Numbered from the stretch's first letter, positions 1-12,558 are shown. The stretch: 64,000 bases of DNA from Tubulanus polymorphus (GCF_964204645.1 NC_134030.1:13172447-13236446), one strand, 5' to 3'. The notes: a model not told the origin generated them from the sequence alone. Made by a program: numbers and translations.

Positions 1-1296
1 AGCTGTTAAACTTGCTCCTTATATATGTCGTTTCAAATCAGGGCATCAATCATGACCAAATACGTTTTTTGTTTGTATTGAAAACAGGGGGATTTGGGGC
101 CGCCACTTTTCTACTGTCAAGTTATGTTTTGTCTCGAAATTGTAAGACAATCATCTTTAAGTATATATTGATATATTGTATTAAGTCGTGGATAATGTTT
201 TAAGGCTTTTAAGAGAAACTTTGATATTTCGATTGAAATATTCAAATATCTTCACTTCGTTGCGTTTTCGTTCTTTCATGGTGTCTCACTTTCAATGAGC
301 TGCAAATGATTACGTAGTCCGAAAGTGTCATTGGCACGTATTCGAACACGATTGAATTATAAACTGTCAAAATTGCTTTTTCATATAGAGATACATGTGG
401 AACCTCGTTATAACTAACTGGGATACAACGATTCTTCGGATATAACATATACAAAATTGTGTCCCACATCAGACAATTCGATTGATTTCACACAGGATAT
501 GACGAAATATCGGTTAAAACGAACAAACTTTTCTGGTCCCCAGAAGTTCGTTGTAACGAGGTTCCAATGTATGCATCTTCACCTGTCGTGGGAATCGAAT
601 TCACTAAGCTAAAGCCGTGTTCCCCGAACCCCTTGACCTCACGAGTCGTTGGAGTCGTTACTAGCCGACCAGAATCCGCTGTTCCAATCACAGCGCTTGA
701 AGCAAACGACATTATAGACTTCTGGTGTATTCCCGTTAAATGGACTAATCAGCGTACAAGGAGGTATTTCAGCCAGTAATGAAATCACGCGTCATGAGGC
801 CAGGGGGCTGGTAGAAACGAGTTTGTGGAGCGATACCGGACCCCAGGTATGCGAGGATGAGAGATATGTGACTTTTCCATTAGACAACTTCTTTAACAAC
901 CGCTTCATAGAACTTTCTCATAATGAATTTAATCAAAAATACATCTTTATGAACCATACGCAATTTTATTCTGAAGTATCTTAAGAATAGCGGATACTGG
1001 ACTACGCTTTCGCAGATAATTCTCCATATACATTGATGGTACATGCATTCTATTTCTGAGACACCTACTTGAGATGGGGCCGGATATCGAATTAAAACAT
1101 GGGTAGTGTTAGTATGATGTATTACTAAGCCCAAACAGTCGCATGAAATCCATGAAAAATTACAATCATATAATCATGAAAATTTACAATTACATCATAT
1201 CATAGATATATTTGAATCTTCGAAATACACTAGAACAGACAACACATACACCCTGCAGGACAGATACGTATAAAAATGAGTCTAACGTGTATGCTC
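1..1296. other. No gene recognised
   Basis: AT-rich host DNA. I see no convincing exon, RNA gene or repeat; open frames here are short and look random. Confidence 0.5.
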
Positions 1297-2741
1297 TCAG
1301 AATTGAGTTAATAGCCAGTCAAGCAAAGAAGCGGCTTCTGGGGTTGATGTCGGTCCTGATTGTTGTCCCTGCCACGTTAAAAGATCAAACATTGCTGAAA
1401 AGTCCGGATCACAGCCTCTCAATTCATTCAGCTTACAACAAAATTCCTCTCGAATTTGCTGAAGTAGTCCACAGTCCACTGGAAATTTTTAGTCTATCGT
1501 GCCTGAAAATATTATTTCGTATTATCAAGTAGTGATAAAAACATCGGAAACTTAGAAACCTATGCTCATTTTTATACGGCGTATTTCGTACCGTAATAAT
1601 CCGGCGAGAAGTATAATAGATCAGGTTTTCCGGGTGGAACATCCACATTTCGTTGAGGCCTGATGACATGTGTATTCCACTCCTGCACGAAATCCTGAAG
1701 ATCGGCATTTATCAAATCAAAAAAAACAGTATCTTAAGGTTTGGCTGAAAAATATTGGAGAAAGGGGAATTACTGCGTGGATCGCCAAACGCTTTAAAGG
1801 CCGGTATTAAACCTACATGTGCACAACGTCCACGGTACATAGACTTCCATTTTCCTCCATATCTTTAAATATGTTATCCAAAACTGGACAACTTCATTTC
1901 GAAGACTTCGCCACCATCGTTCAATGCTCTTAAAACAAAGAAAAATAAAACAATTGGTGAGTTTTAAAATATCTCAAGTTGGTACTAGCCCAGAAATGGA
2001 GATTGTCCAAATCTACCTATATTAATGACTCCTCGTAGATCTACCCACAAGAACGCGCGTTTCGTCGTCATATTCTGCTCTAAAGGCCTTCTGAATCGCA
2101 GCAATTCTGCCATTTTCGCTTCCAGCGTCCATACGGATGCAACGAGGAACTGCTGAATGAAGGTATAAAGATGACTGTTAGAGTATCATCTTAACCGACG
2201 ATTGATAACAGATAATTTATCCCAGGCACATATAATTTCGGCATATTGTGTATCTATGTATGACTATTCTATCTACCTTCAATGTCCTGAACGAAATCTA
2301 AAAAGTACCACGCAACCACCTCTGGGTCATTATTAGTATTTCCAACTCTTAACCAAAGGATTCGTCGGGAAAATCTTTTAAATATAGACTGTGTTTATGT
2401 ACATATTCGACAAACCAAATTCTAAGCATCCAAGAAAGCAGTTCTGGAAAAAGCCAGATTGTAAACGACACATCTCATTATTTACTATCGTTTACGTATT
2501 TACTATTCTGCTGTTGATATGTGGAAATAATATCTTTAAGCATATATAAATTATATATTATGTTTACCCATCTATACACCCATGAATCGGGAAACCAAAA
2601 GGCTTGAGCTTGTCAAAACCATCGAGATGGACACGATAATTGGGACCCTTGTTAAAGTAACGTCGTCGCCTTAAAACTCCATGGGTCCTATTCTGTACTC
2701 CTTCGAAGTCTAAATTCTGAAGAATATTGGAAACTAGAGAC
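1297..2741 (-). pseudogene. Intron-containing integrase-core (DDE) gene, 3' part, decayed
   Basis: Several minus-strand exons join in phase into a protein of the large animal integrase core domain family. Exon 2741-2568 (acceptor TTCTAG, donor GTAAAC) holds the first catalytic Asp in HLDGFDKLKPFG. Exon 2374-2277 (acceptor AAAAG, donor GTAGAT) encodes RRILWLRVGNTNNDPE. Exon 2152 to about 2040 holds the second Asp in RMDAGSENG. Exon 1928 to about 1850 holds the Glu in SIERWWRSLR, so the D-D-E triad is visible. Later pieces at about 1710-1560 (VQEWNTHVIRPQRN) and 1479-1297 look like the C-terminus. Breaks: a one-base loss near 1875 shifts the frame and no clean donor follows the third exon. Upstream exons were not found. 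These genes derive from transposon integrases; whether this copy was ever a working host gene is not known. Confidence 0.62.
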
Positions 2742-4858
2742 CTAGAAGTAAACAATAATATAACAAATGAGTGAAGTGATCCAGATCTCATCTTAAAGGT
2801 CTTACATCAATCAAATACATATTTATACGTATGCTGGCCGATTCGAAAGTTCTTTTTGTCAGGAGTAACAAAACTGATAATTCTTCAATTTGGCCAAAAA
2901 AGATTTTTCGAGAAATTAATTTTTTTTAGCGCCTTCATTTATCATGTCAGGAATTAACCGTGTAGGGAGCCACCCGATTATACATCTTACGTAGGGGCTC
3001 TTATTACGTAGCGTTGACGGAGACGTTGTGACATATAGCACGATATCCCACGCAACATCTGCTGTCAGCCAGCTCAACCAGAGAACATAATCTCAAACCC
3101 AAAAGACGTATTTTCAATTTCTATCAGTTATAAGCATCACTTCAAACCTAACCTATTCAATTGTCGTTTGAGGTGGTGTTCACTGAAAGTTGAAAATAAA
3201 CAAGACGGTTTGTCGACTGGACTAATATATTATATCACTATAAGGAGTAATATTAAATAAAAATGGTAGTGCCCATACGTAGCTGCAGACAATTAAAATC
3301 TATTCTTAGACCATTTTAATGTAGGCCATGGAATTTTAGTGATCAATAAGTAAATGTGAATCACAAAATATTTCACCGATTATCAACTAAATTGTAATGT
3401 ATGGGAGAATTCGAATTTACATAGATACGTACGTACCTAATAGTTATTCCAAAGTTAAGTAACATGGTAATCCTCATTTCTGCATTAGTGTACCCATCTG
3501 CAAAAAACTCCCTAACAATATCATCAACTAGAGGAATCTGTTAAGATCATCAACAAGATCAACAACAGAATCGACCGTTGAGCAACTTGGTCTTTACTAC
3601 GTAAAAGGATACAAGACCAAACGGTGTCCAACCAAGCGTTCCGTGCACGAGTACGTATGCGTATGTACATAATTTGTATGTCAGCATCTGGAGTAGACAC
3701 GGTTCCAATCCTTTTACTAGCCAAAATGCAATTTCCCTTAAGCTGGGGGCGCCAAAACGAAAGTTCGTATTGGCGGGGGCGCCAAAAAGAAATATTCTCC
3801 GATTTGGCGCGCCAAAACGAACTTTCAGAGAAATTTCGATGTTTTTCGTTGTTTTGGCGGGGGCGAGAAAAGAGAAAATTGGACGTTTTTTCGTTTTGGC
3901 GTTTCTGGCGTTCTGGCGCCCCGATTTGCGTACAGGAAAATTTTCGCTATGGCCCTACAGTCACCATAGTACACTTATCAGTCAAGGAGAAATCGGTATA
4001 CCAAACCTACGTACAGCAAAATTTACAGGCCTACATCATGATTTCTGGTAGGCCTATACAAGTCGTGACCACACGAAGGTTTTGGATCTAGGCTTGAATA
4101 AAAATGTCAGCAGGTCAGACAAGGCCTTAGCAAAATGTAATCACAGGGTTCAAATCAATTAGTCGTTCTGCGAGTGAATACTTCACCGTATTGTTATAAC
4201 AATATCGAGTGAATAATGCATAAACTGAATTACACTTTAGACTAGTCATGACCAAATCCTATCCATGTGATAATGGTACCAGTTATAGTACATCAGTGAA
4301 GGGCCGACGAGAGGGAAAAAGTTATGTTTGTAGTACGTAGGCATGGTAGGCTTATCGTACTTCAAATACGTCATCTCGGTCTGCAATAAATTTCATTGAA
4401 TTAGATTGATTGACGACCTCATCTCGGTAAAGTGAAAAGAGATCTTTCTACAAAAATATCCGACAAATTTTGTAAAATATGACTCCAGCAGGTATTTAAT
4501 GCTGATATATGATTTCAAGCGTTAAAATCGATAAGGAATAAATAAATATGTTATTTTTCATGTCATCTCGGTTCATCTCGGTAAATTGCGTCGTCTCAAT
4601 AATAAGGATGACCAACTGACCAACCGGTATATTGTTGTCCCAGTACGCACCAACAGGCACAGGCCTAACACGTTTTGTCAACTGTGTGTTTCGTAGTAGG
4701 CTATCGATAATCACCTGATACTTTTCTGTCCCTTTTTTTCTCTGAAGCTGAATTTTCTGGATGTAGTCGAACGAATATTCTAGACCTGCAACTCAGCGAA
4801 CTTGATTTACAAATTTGATCAGTTCAAAAGTTATCTATTGACGCCTTTTGGTAACATG
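2742..4858. other. No gene recognised apart from a GGCGCCAAAA repeat cluster
   Basis: Host intergenic DNA. Upstream exons of the integrase-core gene may lie here but I could not place them. The only structure seen is the repeat cluster at 3746-3923. Confidence 0.45.
3746..3923. repeat. Cluster of GGCGCCAAAA-type motifs
   Basis: About seven copies of GGCGCCAAAA / TTTTGGCG in both orientations, several followed by CGAA or AGAAA, in 178 bp. Direct units at 3749, 3779 and 3809 are about 30 bp apart, which gives repeated GAPKR-like residues in the overlapping reading frames. The motif resembles an E2F-type site, but a decayed minisatellite is equally possible. Confidence 0.5.
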
Positions 4859-4944
4859 AGTAATTGGAATATCACGGGTTCAGATCAGAGGACGAGAGGA
4901 CGACACACCAGTCATCACCACAAGTAATTTTTTTTTTCTAATAA
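4859..4944. repeat. Terminal inverted repeat of Polinton copy A
   Basis: Begins AGTAATTGGAA, contains the tandem GAGGACGAGAGGACGA and the conserved CATCACCACAAGTAA followed by a run of T and ATAAATGG. It matches the TIRs of copies B and C. The partner TIR has been lost with the other end. Confidence 0.85.
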
Positions 4945-5269
4945 ATGGGAGATAGAAAGGTATTCTTAGCGACAATAAATAACAGAATAAAACCAGCAAA
5001 AAACAATTAGAAATAAAAAAGTAAGTCGATGTTACAAAAGAAATTGAACATAAATATTGAAATTAGAAAAGACATAAATTAAATATGGAGAGAAAGTATC
5101 AGGCAATTTAAGTTACTGTAATGTTAGTACAACGTGAGAATTTAAAGTATTTTTACCTGATAAATGGGTTTCATTGAGTACAGAGGAATTAAAAATTTTA
5201 GAAGGATTTAAAATAATTTACCATGGAAAAAATGAAGACGGGCATCATGATTTAGAAGTTGTTGATTAA
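4945..5269 (+). pseudogene. Decayed copy of the 108-aa terminal Polinton gene
   Basis: Matches the gene at 35425-35751 along its whole length, from the MGDRK start to the VVD end, but carries indels and stops. The start codon lies at the inner edge of the TIR, as in copy C. Function unknown. Confidence 0.8.
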
Positions 5270-5389
5270 ATAGATTGAATATCTTAATTAAATATTAAGA
5301 ACCCGAAATGACTTATCTGGACAATTTAATTGCTCCTCATAGATAGACAAAAGTAGTGAGAAATTTAATTGATACAAAATAGAAATATT

Positions 5390-5622
5390 GATCAATGAAT
5401 TAATTTTTTTTTGCTTTTTTCTAAAATTTCAATCCTTTTTTTATAGCGAACTTTGGAATTTCAACAGTTGTAGTTTCAGAATTATTAATATCATAAATTT
5501 TATTTTATTTTTTATACCAACTTTATCCAATCAAAATGAATACAATTACAAATCCACTAGTAAAATATAAATATTTATCAAATATTCTATTGTCAGAAGG
5601 AGTAGAAATAACAATACCATAA
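5390..5622 (-). pseudogene. Fragment of the Polinton membrane-protein gene
   Basis: Corresponds to the 3' part of the gene at 33694-34414, including its hydrophobic segment. The homology ends at 5622, where about 135 bp with no counterpart in copy C follow. Confidence 0.65.
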
Positions 5623-5757
5623 TCGATTTAATTGCTAATTGCCCAGACCATTCAATTTGTTTTTGAGTTCTCGGTTTTTTCTTCACAGTTAATTCCTTCA
5701 ATTCTTTCGCCTCGCTCGTTTATTGTAGAACAATTTTTACTTTCAATATTTGAAAAT

Positions 5758-5840
5758 GTTATAACTCCAGTTTTTCCACAATTTGTTACACCAGAATTTA
5801 ACATATTATGAGGCTCAAATATAAATAATTCCTAATTCAT
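5758..5840 (-). pseudogene. Stub of the Polinton packaging ATPase
   Basis: Covers the start codon to the Walker A loop (SGVTNCGKT) of the gene at 32793-33401, then stops abruptly. At the codon where copy C has a stop before the Walker A motif, copy A keeps GAG, but it has its own TAG at codon 3. The comparison shows that the N-terminal extension was ancestrally coding. Confidence 0.7.
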
Positions 5841-6957
5841 TTATATATTTTTCATTTTACTTGATAATATCCATTCATTAAATTTATCTGGCCATCCAAC
5901 CCATTTTACTAATGAATATTTCTTTCTTTTAACAGTTTTTGTTTTAGTACTTTTTCAATTTCATATTCCTGGTCTCGATTTTCAGTAGTTAAACTTAATT
6001 CTTCTTCATAAAAATACCCATCAACTTCTTCACCATCTAAATCTTCTAATTTATAGACATATGGTTTTGTTGCTATTACCTTTTTTAATTTATATATTTC
6101 TCTAGTAGAATTACGATCGTATCCTTTATCAAATATCTTTTTATACTTAGAAATTCTTACATTCCGACCAACTTTAAATTTAGGTTCACCAAATCATCTA
6201 TAAGAACTGCCCCATATAAATCATTCCAAATAATTTCAGCATTTTCAGGTTTTCTAGCATCAATAGGTTTCATTCCAATAGAAGAATGATAAGAATTATT
6301 ATAACTTTCTATCAATTTTGGTAAAACATCAATCCATTTAAAAGTATTATTTGCTGTATAATATTTCCACATTCTAGTTCTTAATGTTTTATAAAATCGT
6401 TCAACAACTGCTGCTTTTTTATCCGATTTTGTTGAAAAATATTTAATATTATGATAATCTAAGAGTTCATGAACTAATGAATTATCAAATTCTTTTCCAT
6501 CATCAAATTGTATTTTTTCTGGTTTTAGTTTATCACCTGAAAGAAATTTTTTTTAAACTAATGATTTTTGTGCAGCATCTTTTCTGTAAAGTGGGAAACC
6601 CCATACATAACGACTAAAAATATCAATTTTATTTAATATCCACCAATAATCATCATTATCTTTCTTAACATTTTTCATATCAATTAAATCTCCTTGCGCA
6701 ATTGCCACTGTTGATCTACATAACTTACCATAGTTTTACGAGTTTTATATTTACTAACAATTTTTTATGTGTTGTATATGTTGTTTGTTCTAACATAATT
6801 TCATTTATATCTTTATATTTAACTAAATTGTGTGGGATAATCTTATCTAATTTATCTTGTTTTACTTGGTGCCATATATTTTTCACAGAAGATGAAGCAA
6901 CCGAACTCTCAGGGTTATAATATAATTTTCTTATAAGGAGTTTTTTTTATTCCTCAT
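5841..6957 (-). pseudogene. Decayed Polinton integrase
   Basis: Aligns end to end with the intact integrase at 31674-32792, from the start codon to the chromodomain (KWVGWPDKFNEWI region). Several stops and frameshifts break it; the longest open piece is 6372-6157. It cannot encode active integrase. Confidence 0.85.
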
Positions 6958-6987
6958 TTATATATCGTTCATTTTAACTTTATATTC

Positions 6988-7852
6988 TTAATATTGAATA
7001 CTATCTAATTGAGAATTTATAATATTTAATTGCGCATCAGATATAATATAAATATGCATTTTGAAATTGTTGTCTCCTTTTTTCTTTTTCATGCATAATC
7101 GTATTCCATCTTTTGTATTTTGTAATTTTTCCCAGTAATGTAATAAATTATCTTTAGTTGTTCTAAAATCTAACCATAATGCATATCTATTGCTGGTATA
7201 AAAATCAATTTGATTAATATTACAATTTTCAGATGATTTTATTTTTTCATTCATAAAATATTTTCTAATTTCTGGCCACTGATCGATCATTCTCATTCCT
7301 GGACAAGATATTTTATTTGCTATACCTTCAATTGTTATTTCTACTTTTTATATTTCAGGATTATAATAATTATCAACATTTATTGCACCATTAGAATATG
7401 TTGCAATGGTAAAAAATATTAATATACCTTTAATAGATCTTCTTGGAAAGTGAATATTCTCATTAATAATTTCATCATTTGCATTAATAGTTAGTTTTAA
7501 ACTTATCAATATAAGCATACAATAATGAAAATCCTTGGTTGTATTGAGTTTGAATTATGCTAGCAATAATTTCATTAGTTACTGTATCATATTCTAAACA
7601 TATATTCGATAATTTATAACCCATATATGTTATTACACTCGATAATACTATTTCATTTACAGGTGCAAATGTTATTTCGAATATGATATATTCTTGTATA
7701 GCATATTTATATAAAGGTGCATTATTATTCATCAATTCAAAGTCTAATGGAATTTTATATTTACTACCATAAATCTTTTTTATCAAATTATCTGCAGCAT
7801 TAGTTACTACTGCATTATTAGCTTCTGATCTTAATTTATTTTGATTTGAGGA
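6988..7852 (-). pseudogene. Decayed major capsid protein fragment
   Basis: Matches the C-terminal two thirds of the capsid protein at 30396-31643. Two open pieces remain (7786-7484 and 7296-6988). The element breaks off at about 7852, so the N-terminal jelly roll is missing. Confidence 0.82.
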
Positions 7853-8983
7853 TTGAACTCCACAAATCAGTTAATGCTGCACGCTGCAGTACAGCCCATT
7901 CGATGTGTTGTTATTCCAGGGAAATTAATGTTAAATTTTTTCTACTATGAATTATCATTTGTTTAAAAAACCAGTGCCAATATGAAAGGTCAACATGTGC
8001 TGAAGAGAACTGTGAAATAAAATTTCGGATTGGCCCACTACTTTTCCCGTAATTTGCTAATTACTTTACCTATAAATCCGAATAGAATCGACAAAATCCA
8101 CGCCCACCACTAAAAACTTACATACATGAATATTAACATGGCTTACTATAGGTTAGTATCTAACTGAAAAGTATATGGTTATAGCTTGGGTCTGTCTATT
8201 TGGTCTGCTAGGTCAACTTTTACGATTTTTTTGTACCAAAAACCGACTGACCTATATCATGTATACACATTTTTGTAAAATGGAATAACTACCTGAAGAT
8301 GACCATACTCTGCTATTAGGTTGATATGTTAGCCATCGTTTTCCGTTATATGTTTATTCATATCATTAATGGTGGGCGTAGGTTTCAGTAAAAGATTTTG
8401 ACGTATGCTAAAAATAGTACAACAGTGAAACACTGCTAGGAAGGATGACGTCAATCATTATACACATAGGCTTGCTGTTCACATGTGATGCGTATAGTTC
8501 AGACAGAATAAAAGTTCACAAGACAATTATATTTGTTGTATTACCTACAACTTTAAATTTGATACAACTACTACGCATTAAAGGAATTATTTACAGTATC
8601 TCGCATAAGCAAATTAATAATATATGAGATTTCTTAGAAATTATAAGCGCTGTGATTGAACGGCAATGAGATACAGGAATGGATTTTGTTTACGAATTAG
8701 CCATTTTTTATCCTTCTACAAATCTTTAGAATATTTTCACTTAATAATATTGAAGTAACTATTTGTATTTGTCCAAAATATTTGTTATATCCTGTAAACA
8801 AAACTCCATTCAAAATATAAAACTCCGAAATTAAAAACGAGGGAAAATTGAAATTGTTGCGAGTTGGTCGGCAACAGCTATTTGGCGGGAAATACAACTT
8901 ACATAAACCACAAACAAATGTGTTTTTAGATTTAATGTTCTCTGACTTAGGCTTTGCGTTAAAAACATGGTACATGCTCGATC
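7853..8983. other. No gene recognised
   Basis: Host intergenic DNA, AT-rich; I see nothing that I can support. Confidence 0.45.
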
Positions 8984-10410
8984 ATGGATTACTGTAATTT
9001 TGTCAAAGTTTTAGCAGCTAGAGTGACAAAAGACAAACATTTTCTCCATTCACGTGAGTCAAAATCTCGTCATAACTCGCATTTGACAGCCGGTGAAAGA
9101 TCCAATCTATATAATAATATCACGAAAGATTTACGAAATTTGAAATTCAAGGATTCTTATACTTTTCCGAGAGAAATAAAACGGATCGAACTTGTGCTCA
9201 AAGACAGACAGTACTGGCTTCATAAAAATCAAAACGGTGAAAAAGAAGAATTTTTACAGTATTTCTCTCATGAATGCTGGGTCCAGCTTCCGCAAAATAT
9301 AAAGGAATCCCATACTCTTAAGGGATTTATTACTTGCAAGTCTCGTGACGGTCATATTAGTTGTCTCCATGTCAGCAAAAAAGACAAAGGACTATCATCT
9401 GCTTCCACTGTGTGTAGAGAGGTTCTCAAAGAAATTACCAATGCGAAACCGCCCCGTAACAAACAGAAAACGGCTGCAAGAAAGGCTGCAAAAAGAATCA
9501 TCGAATCAGCAAAGCCCATTTTTGAGAAATCGTATGAAGAGCCAATTGAAGATGCTATCAAGGTAATTTTATTTCTTCAATATTTCAATGTTTAATTGTT
9601 TATATCCATTTTACAGAGTTATATATACCGTAAACAAAACCAATTAACAAATTGTTGTCTTTTGTTGTCTATTGCATTGCAGTTTTTGCATGCTGATTGG
9701 TATATATGGCTGGGCTGGTGCAACGCCTATTTCGTTAGTAGAAAAAATACGCACCCGAATTTCAGAATTGCTGCAACAATGTTTATTATACAGCACGTTA
9801 ATCCTATTATCAACCGCAGTCGCTTTAGTTCAAGTAGACTCCCGAGTGCTAATAGTTTTCACCTAAAAGCTACATCTTTCTTTTTAACTTATTTCCGGCG
9901 GGAAAGTCCATTTTGTTCACTATGGGCTGATAAAATGAAATTTATACACTCTACAGCGCTCACTTCTAAATAATCGGGCAATGCATTGCAAAGTTTGGAG
10001 TTCTGCATACATGTATAATCTTAATTGCAACACTCCTCGATATCACAGAAGAGTTAATGTATTGAAACTGTTCGGTTCTATTACAGCTTATCATGATGAG
10101 ACGATATGAATTGAAAGATATGTATCGGATTTATAATCTTTACATTTCAAACTGTATGTTAATCAATATTCGAATTCCATTTATTTACAGGCGGTTTATC
10201 AGAAATCAAACTCCACTAATGAAACAATGAAAAACGCTAGAAGGCGAATACGTGACCAGTTAATTAAAGATGACGACAATCGATTATTAGCAATCGGAGA
10301 TTCTTTCGCTCACCATGACCGTCGTGTTAAGGCAACATATTTTGAGAAAATGTCCACTGCAGCAAATCGTGTTGCTCAAAGTATAATCTCCGAGGAAAGC
10401 GGTACTCAAG
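8984..10410 (+). CDS. Unrecognised host gene, two exons, 3' end lost in the assembly gap
   Basis: Exon 1 (8984-9562) starts at an ATG and codes 193 residues; it ends AAG followed by GTAATT. The intron is 9563-10190 and ends TTTACAG. Exon 2 (10191 onward) continues in the same phase and stays open to the N gap at 10411. The protein is basic and rich in Lys/Arg, with PPRNKQKTAARKAAKR near residue 160 and LLAIGDSFAHHDRR in exon 2. I do not recognise the family and see no signal peptide or membrane segment. The open frame kept across a canonical GT-AG intron supports a real gene. Confidence 0.65.
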
Positions 10411-10510
10411 NNNNNNNNNNNNNNNNNNNNNNNNNNNNNNNNNNNNNNNNNNNNNNNNNNNNNNNNNNNNNNNNNNNNNNNNNNNNNNNNNNNNNNNNNN
10501 NNNNNNNNNN
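10411..10510. other. Assembly gap (100 N)
   Basis: Exactly 100 N, a usual placeholder for a gap of unknown size. The host gene enters it from the left and the BEL/Pao RT from the right, so their true distance is unknown. Confidence 0.98.
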
Positions 10511-12221
10511 AAGTGGGTCGTATACCTTACTTGCGTCACTTAAAATCTCGCGCTTAGTAGCAAAATTATTTGTAATGTTTGGTTTTGTCGAGAAACTAAG
10601 TAAATCATTATCAACATTCCAATGAAGACCTAGAAATTTAACGATATCCGACTCATCTAAGATCCCTTCAGAACGCGCGAGTTCACGCGTAGATTTGCAA
10701 TTTGTCGCCCAAGACCGCAAATTGAATTTTGCATCTGACATTATTTTGCGCCTCTCGTGGAAATAGTGATCCAGCTGATCCGGGGATGAATATGAAACTC
10801 CAAAGTTATCAACATATACATTTGTAAGCATTGAAGATGCAACAGCAGTGTTGTATTCGGACAAATGTTTGATGACTGTAGAATTTAAGATAAAGGGAGA
10901 TGAAGTTGCCCCAAATAAAACATTTTTGAACCTATAATGAATGAACCTACTCTCAGGATCAGCTGGGTCACTCAACCAGAGAAAACGAGTGTAATCTCTG
11001 TCGCTGTCTGTAAGCAATATTTGTAGAAAAGCCTTTTCTAAATCGGAGATGGCAGCGCACCCGTGAAGCCGAAAACGGATAAGAATGGATGTAATATCGT
11101 GTTGCAGTGGAGGACCGGCCTCCAAACAATATCCAAAAATATCTACCTTCGCTACAACTGCAATCAAAAACAATGCGTACTGGCGTTGTTGCAGATTCGC
11201 GGAAAACAGGGTGGCGCGGGATATAATGCACATTATTCGCGTCGATTTCATCGGGCGGAATTTCTTCAATAAAATCGCGCGCTCTCTGATCATTTATTAG
11301 ATCAGAATAAAGTTTCAACATAGGAGGATCTTTAGCTAGTCGACGCGCCGTTGATCGCGTTCGTGCATTAGAAACATTGAAGTTTGAAGGTAGAGTGTCA
11401 AAATCGTCCTTCCATGGTAGCGGAGCAATATAACGACTGGTTTGATTTCTCGTAATTGTACTATTATATCGATGCATGAAATCTAATGTATCGGAATCAT
11501 TGGTGTCCGTAAGAATCTGAATTTCCCAAAACTTCTGCAACTTTGCATTATCAGAAGAATGACTACGTACAATGGTAAGCATAGATAAAACAGTAGAAGT
11601 ATGAGAATCATTATGGACAGGTCCAGATAAAACATACCCAACTTTGGTTTTGACAGCAATGGGATCAGACTCAAATGGACCCTTGATTAATTCACCCTCA
11701 ACTAATTTATAATACTGATCGGCCCCTATCAGCATTTGTATGACGAATATGCCAGACATGGAAGACGGTGGGTGAGCTAAGTCTAGGCCAATAAGATGAG
11801 GACAATCCTTTGCTCTATTTACCGATGAATTTCTAAGCGTTGAAGCAATCGTATCTGTTACGATTAGCTCAACCGTAACAATTTCAGTCCGACACTGAAT
11901 GGCTAAATTCACGACGTCCATTGCTCGACATTCAGAAGTTTCTGCGCCGAATCCTGATAGTTCTATTATTTCGCGTCTAATAGGCTTTAAATCCAAGGAA
12001 GTGGCTAAATCTTGCGAAATAAACGACCGTTGCGAGCCGTCATCAAATACTAGGTTCGCTGATGCGCATGAATTCTCGACGCTAGGGACAAAAACGCTGA
12101 CGACCGCGGTTTTCAGAAGTATTGAATTATTAGAACTAGTAAACATTTGAGTTGTGCGATTACGACGCGGCGCGGGACGTGAAACAGTCCGAGGTATAGA
12201 GCGTGGAGCAGGACGTGGCAC
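10511..12221 (-). pseudogene. BEL/Pao protease and reverse transcriptase
   Basis: The protease lies near the start, with active-site motif FDDGSQRSFIS (about 12050-12020). It is followed by a Pao-type linker and the RT: VRIVFDCS near 11230, SDLEKAFLQI near 11030 and the catalytic box YVDNFG near 10820 (YVDN is usual in this clade). A frameshift between about 11240 and 11120 moves the RT to another frame, and the gap truncates it. The frame opens with GTG and a stop lies just upstream, so no real start is proposed. Confidence 0.85.
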
Positions 12222-12239
12222 GGTATTGTTGTCTGGCTA

Positions 12240-12470
12240 TATACCTGAGGCCTGTTGTTCATTCGACTTAGATGTTTGACCTTGCATGTTGCTGTTTAAA
12301 ATATCAGGGCATATGCTGCTGTGGTGCTTACGCTTGCAAGTTTTGCAATTAAATCGTGACGTACATGTAGCAATTCTATGAGGGCCTAGACAGTTATAGC
12401 ACAAATTGTTGGTTTGTTGGTTTGTATAAAGGCAATGCGTTGGTCACGCGTTACAAACTCCCTGCAATTC
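12240..12470 (-). pseudogene. BEL/Pao gag zinc knuckles
   Basis: Minus-strand reading gives LCYNCLGPHRIATC and CKTCKRKHHSSIC, the paired CCHC knuckles typical of Pao gag, with stops between them and the protease. The first half of the zinc-binding region lies across the Polinton insertion at about 15410-15450 (FTFCRKNLKRS). Confidence 0.78.
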
Positions 12471-12558
12471 ACTAATTAGTTAGTGGGCTTTCAGATCAGA
12501 GGGCGAGAGGGCGAGACACCACTCATCACCACAAGTAATTTTTTTCCCTAATAAATGG
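12471..12558. repeat. Left TIR of Polinton copy B
   Basis: ACTAATTAGTTAGTGGGC corresponds, with changes, to the AGTAATTGGAAAAGTGGGC end on the right. It contains GAGGGCGAGAGGGCGAGACACC and the T-run/ATAAATGG promoter-like segment. Confidence 0.82.

Larger units (their letters stand above)
4859..7852. mobile_element. Polinton/Maverick copy A, truncated and internally deleted
   Basis: This is the right-hand third of the element seen complete at 19746-35836, in opposite orientation. It starts with AGTAATTGG, a TIR, then degenerate versions of the 108-aa gene, the membrane-protein gene, a stub of the ATPase, the integrase and the C-terminal two thirds of the major capsid gene, stopping where copy C would reach about 30790. 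Large internal segments are missing and every gene is broken. The outer 30 bp of its TIR resemble copy B more than copy C. Confidence 0.88.

Noticed and set aside
3624-4091. 155-codon and 125-codon overlapping frames with GAPKR-like repeats
   Set aside because: The repeats come from the GGCGCCAAAA nucleotide cluster read in two frames; no other coding sign.
8697-8975. Minus-strand frame with CGLCKLYFPPNSCC next to the unknown host gene
   Set aside because: Short, with an internal GTAAGT and no homology that I can name; too weak to list as a divergent gene.
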